Of a DNA stretch of 64,000 nt, positions 35,446 through 43,992 are shown in pieces (the first letter of the stretch is position 1; every line of letters starts with the position of its first letter). Source of the DNA: CAVXTT01 sp963764685. GTDB taxonomy: Bacteria > Bacteroidota > Ignavibacteria > Ignavibacteriales > Ignavibacteriaceae. Where the stretch lies: contig CAVXTT010000007.1 of the NCBI GenBank assembly GCA_963764685.1, positions 1-64,000 on the forward strand, in the 5' to 3' direction. The notes under the pieces are model-generated. The model was not told the DNA's origin and made no database searches. It saw nothing but the letters and a program-made list of their open reading frames with translations. The position numbers and the translations under genes are program-made.

Positions 35446-35925
35446 ATGAAACAACTTATTCTTAGTGCAATATTTTTATTCACCTCTGTACTTTTAAATG
35501 CTCAGACAATAAATGATCAGATCGAACTTCTGAAATCAGATCTGAAGAATAACAGAAAAACAGTTATCACAGAAACTATGAATTTTACAGAGTCCGAGTC
35601 AAAAATATTCTGGCCTATATACAGAGAATATGAAGTTGAGCTTGAAAAATTGAGCGACAAGCGGATAGCAGCGATTAAAGACTTTGCTGAGAATTATGAC
35701 TCGCTTACCAATGAAAAAGCAGATGAACTGATGCAGACCAGCTTCTCGTTTCTTGAGGACAGGCTAAGTCTCAATAAAAAATACTATAACAAGTATGCTA
35801 AGGAACTGTCACCAACTATTGCTGCAAAATATATGCAGCTTGAGAATGAGATACAGTTAATCATCGATATGCAGGTCGCTTCTGCACTTCCATACTTTAA
35901 AAAAACAGAAATGAATAAGAAATAA
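35446..35925 (+). CDS. Periplasmic helical protein, Spy/CpxP-like in style
   Basis: A 159-residue exported protein (signal MKQLILSAIFLFTSVLLNAQ) that is almost wholly helical after the signal. Segments MNFTESESKIFWPIYREYEVELEKL and LDRLSL-type FLEDRLSLNKKYYNKYAKELSPTIAAKYMQLENEIQLIIDMQ resemble small periplasmic sensor or chaperone proteins of Bacteroidota whose architecture recalls Spy/CpxP. The LTxxQ motif itself is not seen, so the likeness is structural only. Preceded by ACGGAGA and followed by a perfect hairpin. Confidence 0.6.
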   Translation: MKQLILSAIFLFTSVLLNAQTINDQIELLKSDLKNNRKTVITETMNFTESESKIFWPIYREYEVELEKLSDKRIAAIKDFAENYDSLTNEKADELMQTSFSFLEDRLSLNKKYYNKYAKELSPTIAAKYMQLENEIQLIIDMQVASALPYFKKTEMNKK

Positions 35926-35937
35926 TTCATTAAAAAC

Positions 35938-35962
35938 GAGCCGGATGAATGTCATCCGGCTC
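35938..35962 (+). terminator. Intercistronic hairpin
   Basis: Perfect 11-bp stem gagccggatga/tcatccggctc with a three-base loop, then only a short T-rich stretch. It lies between 35446-35925 and the lipoprotein at 35981, so it may be a partial terminator or mRNA-stabilising stem. Confidence 0.7.
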
Positions 35963-35980
35963 TTACTTAAAGGAGATATT

Positions 35981-36508
35981 ATGTTAGGAAATTTCGTTTC
36001 AAGAACAGGCGCAGTACTGATTGCTGCTTTAATTATTGCAGGATGTTCATCGATAACGGTAAATCAGGATTATAATCCTGCTTACGATTTTTCGAAGCTA
36101 AAAACATTCGGCTTCCTTCCTATTACTGAAAATGCCGGAATTGATCAACTTAATGCAAACAGGCTTAAAGAAGCTATTGCTGCAAACCTATCTGCAAAAG
36201 GATATATCCCTTCAGAACAGGCAGATTTTGGGATAGCATTGTTTTTCAGTAAGAAAACTAAAACTGAAATACAGGACTATGGATACGGTTACGGATATGG
36301 TTACTGGGGGATGAGAGATGTACAGGTCTCTCAATACGATGAAGGGACAATTGTTATTGATTTTATTGACATCTCTGCAAAAGAGCTTGTTTGGAGGGGA
36401 ATGGGCACCGGTGTGGTTGGCCAGACTCTAACAACTGAAGAGCGTACTGAAAAAATTAATAACGCCGTTACCCAGATATTGGCTCAGTTTCCTCCAACAA
36501 AGGAATAA
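35981..36508 (+). CDS. DUF4136-like lipoprotein
   Basis: About 175 residues from ATG 35981, set by AAAGGAG eight bases upstream. The signal peptide ends in a lipobox (IIAGC). The body VNQDYNPAYDFSKLKTFGFLP followed by LSAKGYIPSEQADFGIALFF and a YGYGYGYGYW loop is the DUF4136 pattern, with closing GTIVIDFIDISAKELVWRGMGTGVV. Same family as 34107 and related to 22335. Envelope-located, role unknown. Confidence 0.8.
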   Translation: MLGNFVSRTGAVLIAALIIAGCSSITVNQDYNPAYDFSKLKTFGFLPITENAGIDQLNANRLKEAIAANLSAKGYIPSEQADFGIALFFSKKTKTEIQDYGYGYGYGYWGMRDVQVSQYDEGTIVIDFIDISAKELVWRGMGTGVVGQTLTTEERTEKINNAVTQILAQFPPTKE

Positions 36509-36584
36509 AAATAATTCAAATTAAAACAAGTATGCTGGACTTAAACGATCAAATAAATTTCAAAATAACTTGAAAGGTCTCTAT

Positions 36585-37802
36585 ATGAAAAAATTTTACA
36601 GCATTATTATTCTCGTCGCAATGCTGGTGCTTGTTGACTCAATGGTAGTACAAGCCCAGGATGGGAAAAACTGGCTGCAGATTTATGGGTTTGCAATGAC
36701 CGATATAGGTTATAATGCTAACCAGATTCATCCTGATTGGTTTGATGTAATAAGACCAACTAAACTTCCGACCGTAAAAGATCAGTATGGTACTGACGGT
36801 AATGCATACTTCAGTGTCCGCCAGACAAGATTCGGTACAAAAAGCAGTACTGCCACAGGATTGGGAGAACTCTTCACTCAATTTGAGTGGGAATTATTTG
36901 GCACAGGTGTAGATGCCGGACAAACAACCATCCGTCTCCGTCACGCTTACGGGGAGCTTGGGCAGTTCGGCGTTGGTCAGTATTGGTCGCCGTTTATGGA
37001 CATAGATGTATTCCCGAATACCGTTGAGTATTGGGGACCAACAGGTATGGCATTCTTCCGCAATATCCAGGTCCGCTGGATGCCTATAAAAGGAGATTCC
37101 CGTTTAACATTTGCTTTGGAAAGACCCGGCGCAAGTGCTGATCAGGGTGATTATGCCGGACACGTTGAGCTCCAGAATGTTAAATCTAATTTCCCTGCTC
37201 CTGATTTCTCAGCTGAATACCGGTTTGGACGCCCCTGGGGTTATGTAGAACTGGCAGGTATTGTCAGATATATGAAATGGGAAGATCTTAGTCCTACACC
37301 GGTAGACATAAGCGGTGATGCAGTCGGCTGGGGATTAAATCTCAGCTCCAATATCAAATTCCTTCAGAATAATGTTCTCAGACTTTCTGTTGTGTATGGA
37401 GAAGGGATACAGAACTATATGAATGATGCACCAGCTGATGTTGCTATTGAGGACAGTGCTGTTACTAATCCTGAAGGTGTCCCGATTCCGCTGCTTGGTG
37501 TAGTTGCTTTTCTGGAACACAGCTGGAGTGATAAGTTTGCAACCGCAATTGGTTACTCCTTCATTGATATTGATAATACAAATGGACAGAGCTTTGATGC
37601 TTTCAGCAAAGGCGATTATGCAGTTGGAAACCTAGTATATACTCCTGTCCAGGATGTTATGATGGCAGCAGAAGTACAATGGGGCAAGCGTGAGAATTTT
37701 AAAGACTCACCAACTCCTAATGATAATTATTTAAAAACAGCAGATATTGTAAAGGTCCAGTTCTCATTTAAATATAATTTTTCACATAAAATGTTTTTTT
37801 AA
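36585..37802 (+). CDS. DcaP-like outer-membrane porin
   Basis: A 405-residue porin from ATG 36585 (TTG 36570 is less likely). Signal peptide MKKFYSIIILVAMLVLVDSMVVQAQ is followed by the DcaP marks: LQIYGFAMTDIGYNANQIHP, YFSVRQTRFGTKS, LFTQFEWELFGTGVDAGQTTIRLRHAYGEL, VGQYWSPFMDIDVFPNTVEYWGPTG, and RNIQVRWMP. DcaP-type trimers carry dicarboxylic acids and related anions across the outer membrane, as described for Acinetobacter. It opens the plus-strand block of glutamine/aspartate genes, 28 bases before the glutaminase, which fits uptake of acidic amino acids or their products. Confidence 0.85.
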   Translation: MKKFYSIIILVAMLVLVDSMVVQAQDGKNWLQIYGFAMTDIGYNANQIHPDWFDVIRPTKLPTVKDQYGTDGNAYFSVRQTRFGTKSSTATGLGELFTQFEWELFGTGVDAGQTTIRLRHAYGELGQFGVGQYWSPFMDIDVFPNTVEYWGPTGMAFFRNIQVRWMPIKGDSRLTFALERPGASADQGDYAGHVELQNVKSNFPAPDFSAEYRFGRPWGYVELAGIVRYMKWEDLSPTPVDISGDAVGWGLNLSSNIKFLQNNVLRLSVVYGEGIQNYMNDAPADVAIEDSAVTNPEGVPIPLLGVVAFLEHSWSDKFATAIGYSFIDIDNTNGQSFDAFSKGDYAVGNLVYTPVQDVMMAAEVQWGKRENFKDSPTPNDNYLKTADIVKVQFSFKYNFSHKMFF

Positions 37803-37830
37803 AGAATAGACAGTAAGCTAAGGAGGCTAT

Positions 37831-38853
37831 ATGAAAAAATTAATTGTCGGGATGACAATTCTTTTGACGGCAGTATTATTTCTCTCTGCTCCGGTATCTG
37901 TACTTGCACAGGATATGAGCAAGGCTAATATAGAGAAAGTTCTGAAGGAGGCTTATGAGAAATTTAAGGATGTCAAGGAAGGCGAAAATGCAAGCTACAT
38001 AAAAGAGCTTGCCACCGTTGATCCGAAAATATTTGGTATAGGACTTGTAACAACCGATGGTCAGGTCTACACAATGGGAGATGTTGAATCAATGGTCTCC
38101 ATCCAGAGTGTATCCAAAGTATTCACTATGGCAAAAGTAATTGAAGAGCAGGGACATCAGGCCGTCCAGGATAAAATTGGTGTAGATGCAACAGGTGAGG
38201 TTTTTAATTCAATTGTTGCAGTTGAAAGAATGAGAGGAAAGGAAATAAATCCGCTCGTTAATCCAGGTGCAATTGCTTCAACCAGTCTTATTAATGGTGC
38301 CGATTCATCTGCAAAGTGGAAAAGCATTCTTCAGGTTCACAGCGACTTCGCGGGACGGCAGCTTGCTCTGAATATGCCTGTCTATATAAGCGAAGCCGGT
38401 GATAATCTTCGCAACCAGGCAATTGCTCACTTGCTTTTGGCTTACGGCAGAATGTATTTCGATCCGGTACAGGCAACTGATATTTATACAAAACAATGTG
38501 CTATAAATGTAAGTGCTAAAGATCTGGGAATGATGGCAGGAACTTTGGCTAACGGCGGAGTTAACCCTGTAACAAAGAAGAAGGTAGTATCTCCGGAAAC
38601 AGTGGAATACACATTACCGGTTATGTCAACTGCAGGACTTTATGATGATTCAGGCATCTGGTTCTATAATGCAGGTGTTCCTGCAAAGAGTGGTGTGGGC
38701 GGCGGATTAATTGCTGTAATTCCCGGTAAATTTGGTATTGGGGTAGTATCACCGCCTCTTGATAAGGCTGGCAACAGCGTTAAGGCTCAGCTTGTTATTA
38801 AATATGTTATCGAGCAGTTGAAGGTTAATCCTTATTTGATTCAGCCAAAGTAA
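37831..38853 (+). CDS. glsA: Exported glutaminase
   Basis: A 340-residue glutaminase of the serine-dependent beta-lactamase fold, hydrolysing L-glutamine to glutamate and ammonia. A clear signal peptide (MKKLIVGMTILLTAVLFLSAPVSVLAQ) places it in the periplasm, unlike the cytoplasmic E. coli enzymes of about 310 residues. Active-site marks: SVSK at 93-96 (Ser nucleophile, Lys base), INPLVNPGAIAS with Asn144, SEAGDNLRNQAIAHLL, YTKQCAINVSAKDLGMMAGTLANGG, and KSGVGGGLIAVIPG. The usual NAGAI is NPGAI here and QCSI is QCAI. Strong AAGGAGG upstream. Twenty-eight bases after the DcaP porin, so likely one operon. Confidence 0.9.
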   Translation: MKKLIVGMTILLTAVLFLSAPVSVLAQDMSKANIEKVLKEAYEKFKDVKEGENASYIKELATVDPKIFGIGLVTTDGQVYTMGDVESMVSIQSVSKVFTMAKVIEEQGHQAVQDKIGVDATGEVFNSIVAVERMRGKEINPLVNPGAIASTSLINGADSSAKWKSILQVHSDFAGRQLALNMPVYISEAGDNLRNQAIAHLLLAYGRMYFDPVQATDIYTKQCAINVSAKDLGMMAGTLANGGVNPVTKKKVVSPETVEYTLPVMSTAGLYDDSGIWFYNAGVPAKSGVGGGLIAVIPGKFGIGVVSPPLDKAGNSVKAQLVIKYVIEQLKVNPYLIQPK

Positions 38854-38878
38854 AAAAATTATCTTCCAAATAGTACTG

Positions 38879-38942
38879 AGGCCGTATTAGATCATTGTTT
38901 TTATAACTAAACAAGCTGGTTTAATACGGCCTTAATAATTTC
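38879..38942 (+). terminator. Long-loop inverted repeat after glutaminase
   Basis: An 11-bp perfect pair, aggccgtatta (38879-38889) and taatacggcct (38932-38942), around 42 bases with a T-run inside the loop. It lies between glutaminase and the broken porin gene and could be a terminator or attenuator. Confidence 0.5.
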
Positions 38943-38968
38943 AGCAAATTAAGGAGTCAAAAATATAT

Positions 38969-40301
38969 ATGAAGAGCTCATATTACTTAATTCTTACAAT
39001 CATTTGCTTTTCAACTTTTGTAAAAGCACAGGATGAAGCAGGTGTTACTCCTGATACGGCTAGTACAGGTGGAACTTTTGTGGGAATTGTAGAAGACAGA
39101 ATGTTTGAAAATACAACTGCAGGAGAGTTTACACCGGGTAAAGGGTTTACATTATTCAAAACAGAGTTGGCGAGTCTTAATATCAGTGTATATGGTCTTG
39201 CCAGGTATATAAACCAGATGCCGGGGAACCAATCTTTTGATGATCACCTGAATCGCACACGTGATGGCGACACACGAAACGACATATGGTGGCATCGTAC
39301 ATTCGTTTGGGTTTCGGGCATTCTTCTATACACCAAAATTAAGATACACTGTATCGGTTTGGGGATTGGCAGCTACAAACCAGGTACTGATCTTTGGAAA
39401 CCTCCAGATACGCTCTTAGTTCTGCCATTACGTTGGAGCCGGGATAGTACCGAATTTAGGAACCCGTTCAATGCAGGGACCATGGCCATACTTTTTATCC
39501 AGCGACCGTGTACTGGCAGAAGAATTTTTCAGACCCGGATTTACCTCAGGAGCCTGGATAACGGGCGAACCTCTTGCCAAAGTTCAGGTATTGGGCTAAT
39601 GGTTGGTAATAATTTAAGTCAGCTGGGTGTAACTGCCTCACAACTTACCCGTGAACTTAGTACAAGTGCAAGTGTCTGGTGGATGCCGACGACCGGAGAA
39701 TTCGGTCCCAGAGGCGGTTACGGTGATTTTGAAATGCATCAGGAATTTGCAACAAGGTTTGGTGCTTCTTTTGTCCACGCCCGGGAAGAATCGTCAATCA
39801 GCGGTTGGTACTCCGTCTGGAGAGACTCAGGTAAAATTATCTGATGGAGTTCTGTTATACGATACCGGCTCCCTTGCTGATGGTGTAACAGTCATTGATG
39901 CTGATTTTGATCAGGCAGCTGTTGATGCGGCTATTAAAATCAACGGCTTGCATCTACAGGCTGAATACTATGTACGAAATTTGTCGAAGTTTAATGCAGA
40001 TGGTCCAGTTACCAGTACTCTGAAATATTTGATCACGGTTTTTATGCAATGGTATCATATGAGGCTTATTCCCAAAGCTATTCAGGTTTACACAGCAACC
40101 TCCAGGATATACGATGATTTTAAAAGATATCCCTGGGATGTTGTTGCCGGTATGAACTGGTATCCTTCAGGCAGCAGGAGTTTAAGATTGAATCTGCACG
40201 CCATTTATGTTGAAAAGTCACCTGCATCTTCTTCTTTCGGATTTTATATAAATGGGCAAACAGGTACTACAATTTCTACAGGAGTTGATTTTATATTCTA
40301 A
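38969..40301 (+). pseudogene. Porin, several frameshifts
   Basis: About 440 codons of an outer-membrane porin read across several frame changes. It begins with AAGGAG and signal peptide MKSSYYLILTIICFSTFVKAQ, then FKTELASLNISVYGLARYINQMPGNQSFDDHLNR. The next parts lie in other frames: FYTPKLRYTVSVWGLAATNQ, LGTRSMQGPWPYFLSSDRVL and EEFFRPGFTSGAWITGE near 39320-39590. They return to SVWWMPTTGEFGPRGGYGDFE near 39670-39740 and end AINGLHLQAEYYVRNLSKF ... GTTISTGVDFIF. The pattern is that of phosphate-selective or dicarboxylate porins. At least four breaks occur in 1.3 kb. Part of the glutamine/aspartate block, between the glutaminase and an exported amidohydrolase. Confidence 0.7.
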
Positions 40302-40325
40302 AAATGAAACGTAAGAAGAAAAAAA

Positions 40326-41396
40326 ATGAAAAAATATTTTTGTAATAATCTGCTGCAAGGTTTGGCCCTGTCAATATTCTTAATTGTAATGGCCCATCCT
40401 CAGTCCAAACAGGATTACCTGTTTAACGATTCCCATTTCCATTTAACAAACTATGTTCAGGAAGGTATCGGTCTTGAGTTTTACGTTGACAGTATAATGG
40501 GAGATAAGGTCGGCCGTTCTACAGTATTTGGATTGCCTCTGCAGCAGCAATGGTCTTACCGGGTAACTGGTGATAACGCACCAACATATTATCTCGATAC
40601 TGATGCTCATTTGTACTACTACTCATTTTGCGATGCATACATTGCAATGGAGTATAAATCACTTTCTAAAGAAAAACAGGGACGGCTTGATCCGATGATC
40701 ATAGGATTTAATCCTACCGATATGTATGCAGCTGATCATATAAAGCGGGTGCTAAAAGTATTTCCCGGAGTGTTTACAGGAATAGGTGAATTCAGCATCC
40801 ATAAGGAATTCGTTTCTTCAAAAATAGAAGGCGATGTTGCTAGTTTCACCGATCCGGCACTGGATAGGATCCTAGATTTTTGTGCCGAGAGCGGGCTGCT
40901 GGTAATTCTCCACAATGATATCGATAATCCTTTCCCCAAGCCGGGCAAACCAAATTATTTAACCGGAATGCAGGACCTGATCAAAAGACATCCCGAAACA
41001 AAAATAATATGGGCTCATCTTGGATTAGGGAGAATAATAAAGCCGATCGAAAATATGGGATCCCTGTTCGAAGATATGCTGAAGGATCCTGCTTATAACA
41101 ATCTCTATTTTGATCTATCCTGGGATGAAGTTGCAAAATGGCTTGATTACACTGATCAATCCTTAGCTAAAACTGCAGAGATAATAGGAAAATATCCTGA
41201 TAGGTTTTTGTTCGGTACTGATAATGTTGCCCCTGCAGCTCAGGAGCAGCAGCTTAGAGTTTACCATTTATATGACAGACTATGGAAGGCTTTAGGTGAA
41301 GAGGTCACATATAAAGTATGTATAGGAAATTATGAAAAACTATTTGATGATGCCCGGCTTAAAGTGAGAGCCTGGGAGAAAGTTAATGTAAAATAA
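40326..41396 (+). CDS. Exported amidohydrolase family protein
   Basis: A 356-residue protein of the amidohydrolase-2 TIM-barrel group. The signal peptide (MKKYFCNNLLQGLALSIFLIVMAHPQ) predicts periplasmic location. Metal-site marks: NDSHFHL (His37, His39), GIGEFSIHKE, LVILHND, IIWAHLGLGR and RFLFGTDNVAP with the conserved Asp. The family hydrolyses or decarboxylates many small molecules with a metal; the substrate here is unknown. It lies in the run with glutaminase and asparaginase, so a nitrogen- or amide-bearing substrate is possible. It begins 25 bases after the broken porin. Confidence 0.75.
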   Translation: MKKYFCNNLLQGLALSIFLIVMAHPQSKQDYLFNDSHFHLTNYVQEGIGLEFYVDSIMGDKVGRSTVFGLPLQQQWSYRVTGDNAPTYYLDTDAHLYYYSFCDAYIAMEYKSLSKEKQGRLDPMIIGFNPTDMYAADHIKRVLKVFPGVFTGIGEFSIHKEFVSSKIEGDVASFTDPALDRILDFCAESGLLVILHNDIDNPFPKPGKPNYLTGMQDLIKRHPETKIIWAHLGLGRIIKPIENMGSLFEDMLKDPAYNNLYFDLSWDEVAKWLDYTDQSLAKTAEIIGKYPDRFLFGTDNVAPAAQEQQLRVYHLYDRLWKALGEEVTYKVCIGNYEKLFDDARLKVRAWEKVNVK

Positions 41397-41423
41397 ACTC
41401 AATAGAAAGAATTACGAACCCAA

Positions 41424-42185
41424 ATGGAAGTTCAAATTAATAAAATACTATACGGAATTGTTTTAGGTCTCATTTTTGTTTTTTCTCATACAATTCAAGC
41501 ACAGCAGTTTAATTCTGATAATTACCTGTCAAAACCCCACGGGGTAGCAACTATCATACTTACTTATGGTGAACGGAACTCGATGTATATGAATACATTT
41601 TCGCTCTTTCCCCGCTGGGAATTTACAGCTGCTGCTTATATATATAATAATGATAATGACCCGGCTACAGATGACGGATACTCAACTTCTTTTTATGCGA
41701 AGTATATGATTTATGAGAACGAAGCGAAGACAGCCGGGTTAGCGGTTAAAGCGGGTACTGGTCTTGATCCCGGTTATCTGGATGGAAATGACAGAGTAAA
41801 CGATGCTTTTAAAACCTACTGGACAAATGTACCAATAACATTCGCGTTTTTTGATAACTTAATATCCTGGGATGTTATGCCCGGTGCAAGTTTTACAAAG
41901 CATTACGGCGAAGAGGATAAAACTGTTTGGGCTTTTACTTATTCTACCCGTTTGGCTTATTACCCTTTTAATCCGGAGTGGGCAATTGTCGGTGAACTTT
42001 ATGGATCCGAAGGTGAACTGGGAGCGAAACCAGAATATAGAACAGGCTTACGATGGGAACCGAATCAATATTCAGTTTTTGCCCTTACATATGATGATGA
42101 AATAGGAGGCACCAACGGTGCGGGTTTTGAATTCGGTGTTATGCTATTCACTCCGCCATTTGCCTGCATAGGCGGCTGCGATTAA
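41424..42185 (+). CDS. Outer-membrane protein, unknown role
   Basis: A 253-residue protein with signal peptide (MEVQINKILYGIVLGLIFVFSHTIQAQ) and long barrel-type strands: FSLFPRWEFTAAAYIYNND, ATDDGYSTSFYAKYMIY, TGLRWEPNQYSVFALTYDDEIGG, and FEFGVMLFTPPFACIGGC at the end. It resembles no named family I can give with confidence. The C-terminal Cys pair (FACIGGCD) is unusual for a barrel. It follows the amidohydrolase by 27 bases and is likely in the same transcript. Confidence 0.6.
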   Translation: MEVQINKILYGIVLGLIFVFSHTIQAQQFNSDNYLSKPHGVATIILTYGERNSMYMNTFSLFPRWEFTAAAYIYNNDNDPATDDGYSTSFYAKYMIYENEAKTAGLAVKAGTGLDPGYLDGNDRVNDAFKTYWTNVPITFAFFDNLISWDVMPGASFTKHYGEEDKTVWAFTYSTRLAYYPFNPEWAIVGELYGSEGELGAKPEYRTGLRWEPNQYSVFALTYDDEIGGTNGAGFEFGVMLFTPPFACIGGCD

Positions 42186-42273
42186 GGAGCTAAACTATAC
42201 GAAAAATGGAGTAAAAATTTTACTAATGCTTCGGGTGAGCGACAGTTTAATTTATGATCAGTAATAAAAAAAG

Positions 42274-42910
42274 ATGAATCATTTTAAAGCAATAATTCTT
42301 TTTATATGTATCTTTTCTTCTGCGCAGACTGTGGCTCAAATTCAGACTTCATTCTGGGGAGGAGTAAATCAATCAAGTTTTGGAGGGAACCCGCCTGAGG
42401 ATGCAAGTTATGGATACATCTATGGATTAGCCTTTGGGGCCAACCTGGATTTCCAACCGACCGGAGATTTCATAATTTCTCTTGAACCTTCCTTTGAACA
42501 AAAAGGATCTAAAGTTGATTTTAATCTTGAAGAAGGATTAAGAGATACGACCTTGGCATATACATTCACACAAAATTATTTCGGTCTCGGTCTTCTCTTC
42601 AAGGTGAACAGTGGAAATTTTTATGTAGGAAGCGGAGTCAGCTTTCAGCTATTGAACTCAGCAAAATTGGAATTTCAATCAGAAGAAACAGATGTAAAGG
42701 ATAAGTTTTTGGATTATGATGCCCTAGCTTTCTTTAATATCGGTTATAAAATACCTATCGGCGGACCGGCGTTATTTTTTGAGCTTAGATACATTCAGGG
42801 CCTGATTAATATTCGATCAGAGGAAAGTGAACCCGGGACCGAATCCATATCTGGCAAACTTTAAAAGCACCGGGTTAAGGCTAAGTACCGGAATCGTGAT
42901 ACCACTTTAA
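42274..42910 (+). CDS. Outer-membrane beta-barrel protein (one frameshift near the end)
   Basis: About 210 codons with signal peptide MNHFKAIILFICIFSSAQTVAQ and barrel strands SFWGGVNQSSFGGN, NLDFQPTGDFIISLEPSFEQKGSKV, YFGLGLLFKVNSGNFYVGSG, and FELRYIQGLINI. A break near 42850 splits the last strand; the other frame gives YLANFKSTGLRLSTGIVIPL, the expected porin-family end, with stop at 42908-42910. It belongs to the same PorT/OmpA-like small-barrel style seen elsewhere in the window. Confidence 0.7.
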
Positions 42911-42922
42911 GAATTTTTTATT

Positions 42923-43948
42923 ATGCGATATTTAACAAAGACCATAATAACTTTACTTATTCTGTATGGGATAGCACCAAATACATTTATTTTCGCACAA
43001 AATCCTGACAGTACAATTGTTCTTGAAGAGGGAGCCGCTTCTACAATAGGTCACATACAAGGCGCTGATTCGATCTACTTACCATCCAGAGGGAATCATA
43101 TATTCACATCTATATCATCGGTGAACGATCCGTTTGTGAGTACAAAATTTTTACTTGGATTCGGAGTTGCTGAAATTATTGAAACTGAAATACCGATTAC
43201 CATTGCCGGTATAAAAGATACCACGATAAACTTTCAGCCGGATATTTTTTATGCAACAGGCGGAGCTGAATTCCAATATGCTGTAAGGAATTGGGCTGCA
43301 GTTAATATTAAAGTTTCTGGTCTTGCGCGTATGGGTAATAATTTTCTTTCCCTTGCCTCTGAGGGAGTTTCAGCCGCATCAAATTTCAGCATAGGATGGC
43401 TATTCAGGATTGCTGAAAACGAGAACATTATGTTTTCCGGGTCCATTGCTCTGTTAACTGCTGACATAGCTGTTATTAATGTACTTAGTCAGACAGATAC
43501 AACAATTACTGTAATAGATACTCTTACTTACAGACAGATAATCAACAACTATCAAAGCCTGACAACACAGGCAGATCTGAGATTCGCAGCCAGATTCAGC
43601 GATATTTTTGGAATTCTTACCAGGATTTCAGGAGGATTCGGAGAAGCATATGCTGCCGAAACTCAGGGCAGGTTCAATTATAATTTTGGACTTGCATTAA
43701 GTCTTGATTTGAGAAACTGGTTCAGTATTCCATTCGGGATCGGTTTAGGGGGTTCTATTGTCGCCAATGATTGGCAATTTAACGATAGTAAACCACCTGT
43801 ATATTCCTGCAATCTTAATATAGCTTTTTATAACCGGAACGATTTTACAATCGGAATTGAAAACTATATCTCATTTATAGAACCTGAGGAATATGATAGA
43901 ACTTTTAATTATCTCTATACAAGGTTATATATGGGTTATTACTTCTGA
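42923..43948 (+). CDS. Outer-membrane beta-barrel protein, paralog of 20481-21458
   Basis: A 341-residue protein with signal peptide (MRYLTKTIITLLILYGIAPNTFIFAQ). It shares the layout and motifs of the minus-strand protein at 20481-21458: VNDPFVSTKFLLGFG, FQYAVRNWAAVNIKVSGLARMGNNFLSLASEGVSAAS, LDLRNWFSIPFGIGLGGS and the end YTRLYMGYYF. Function unknown. It lies 12 bases after the previous barrel and 44 before the antiporter gene, so it may be the outer-membrane partner of the transport genes around it. Confidence 0.75.
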   Translation: MRYLTKTIITLLILYGIAPNTFIFAQNPDSTIVLEEGAASTIGHIQGADSIYLPSRGNHIFTSISSVNDPFVSTKFLLGFGVAEIIETEIPITIAGIKDTTINFQPDIFYATGGAEFQYAVRNWAAVNIKVSGLARMGNNFLSLASEGVSAASNFSIGWLFRIAENENIMFSGSIALLTADIAVINVLSQTDTTITVIDTLTYRQIINNYQSLTTQADLRFAARFSDIFGILTRISGGFGEAYAAETQGRFNYNFGLALSLDLRNWFSIPFGIGLGGSIVANDWQFNDSKPPVYSCNLNIAFYNRNDFTIGIENYISFIEPEEYDRTFNYLYTRLYMGYYF

Positions 43949-43992
43949 TTCAAAAGCAATAGATAAATATTAAATAATTATAACAATACTAT

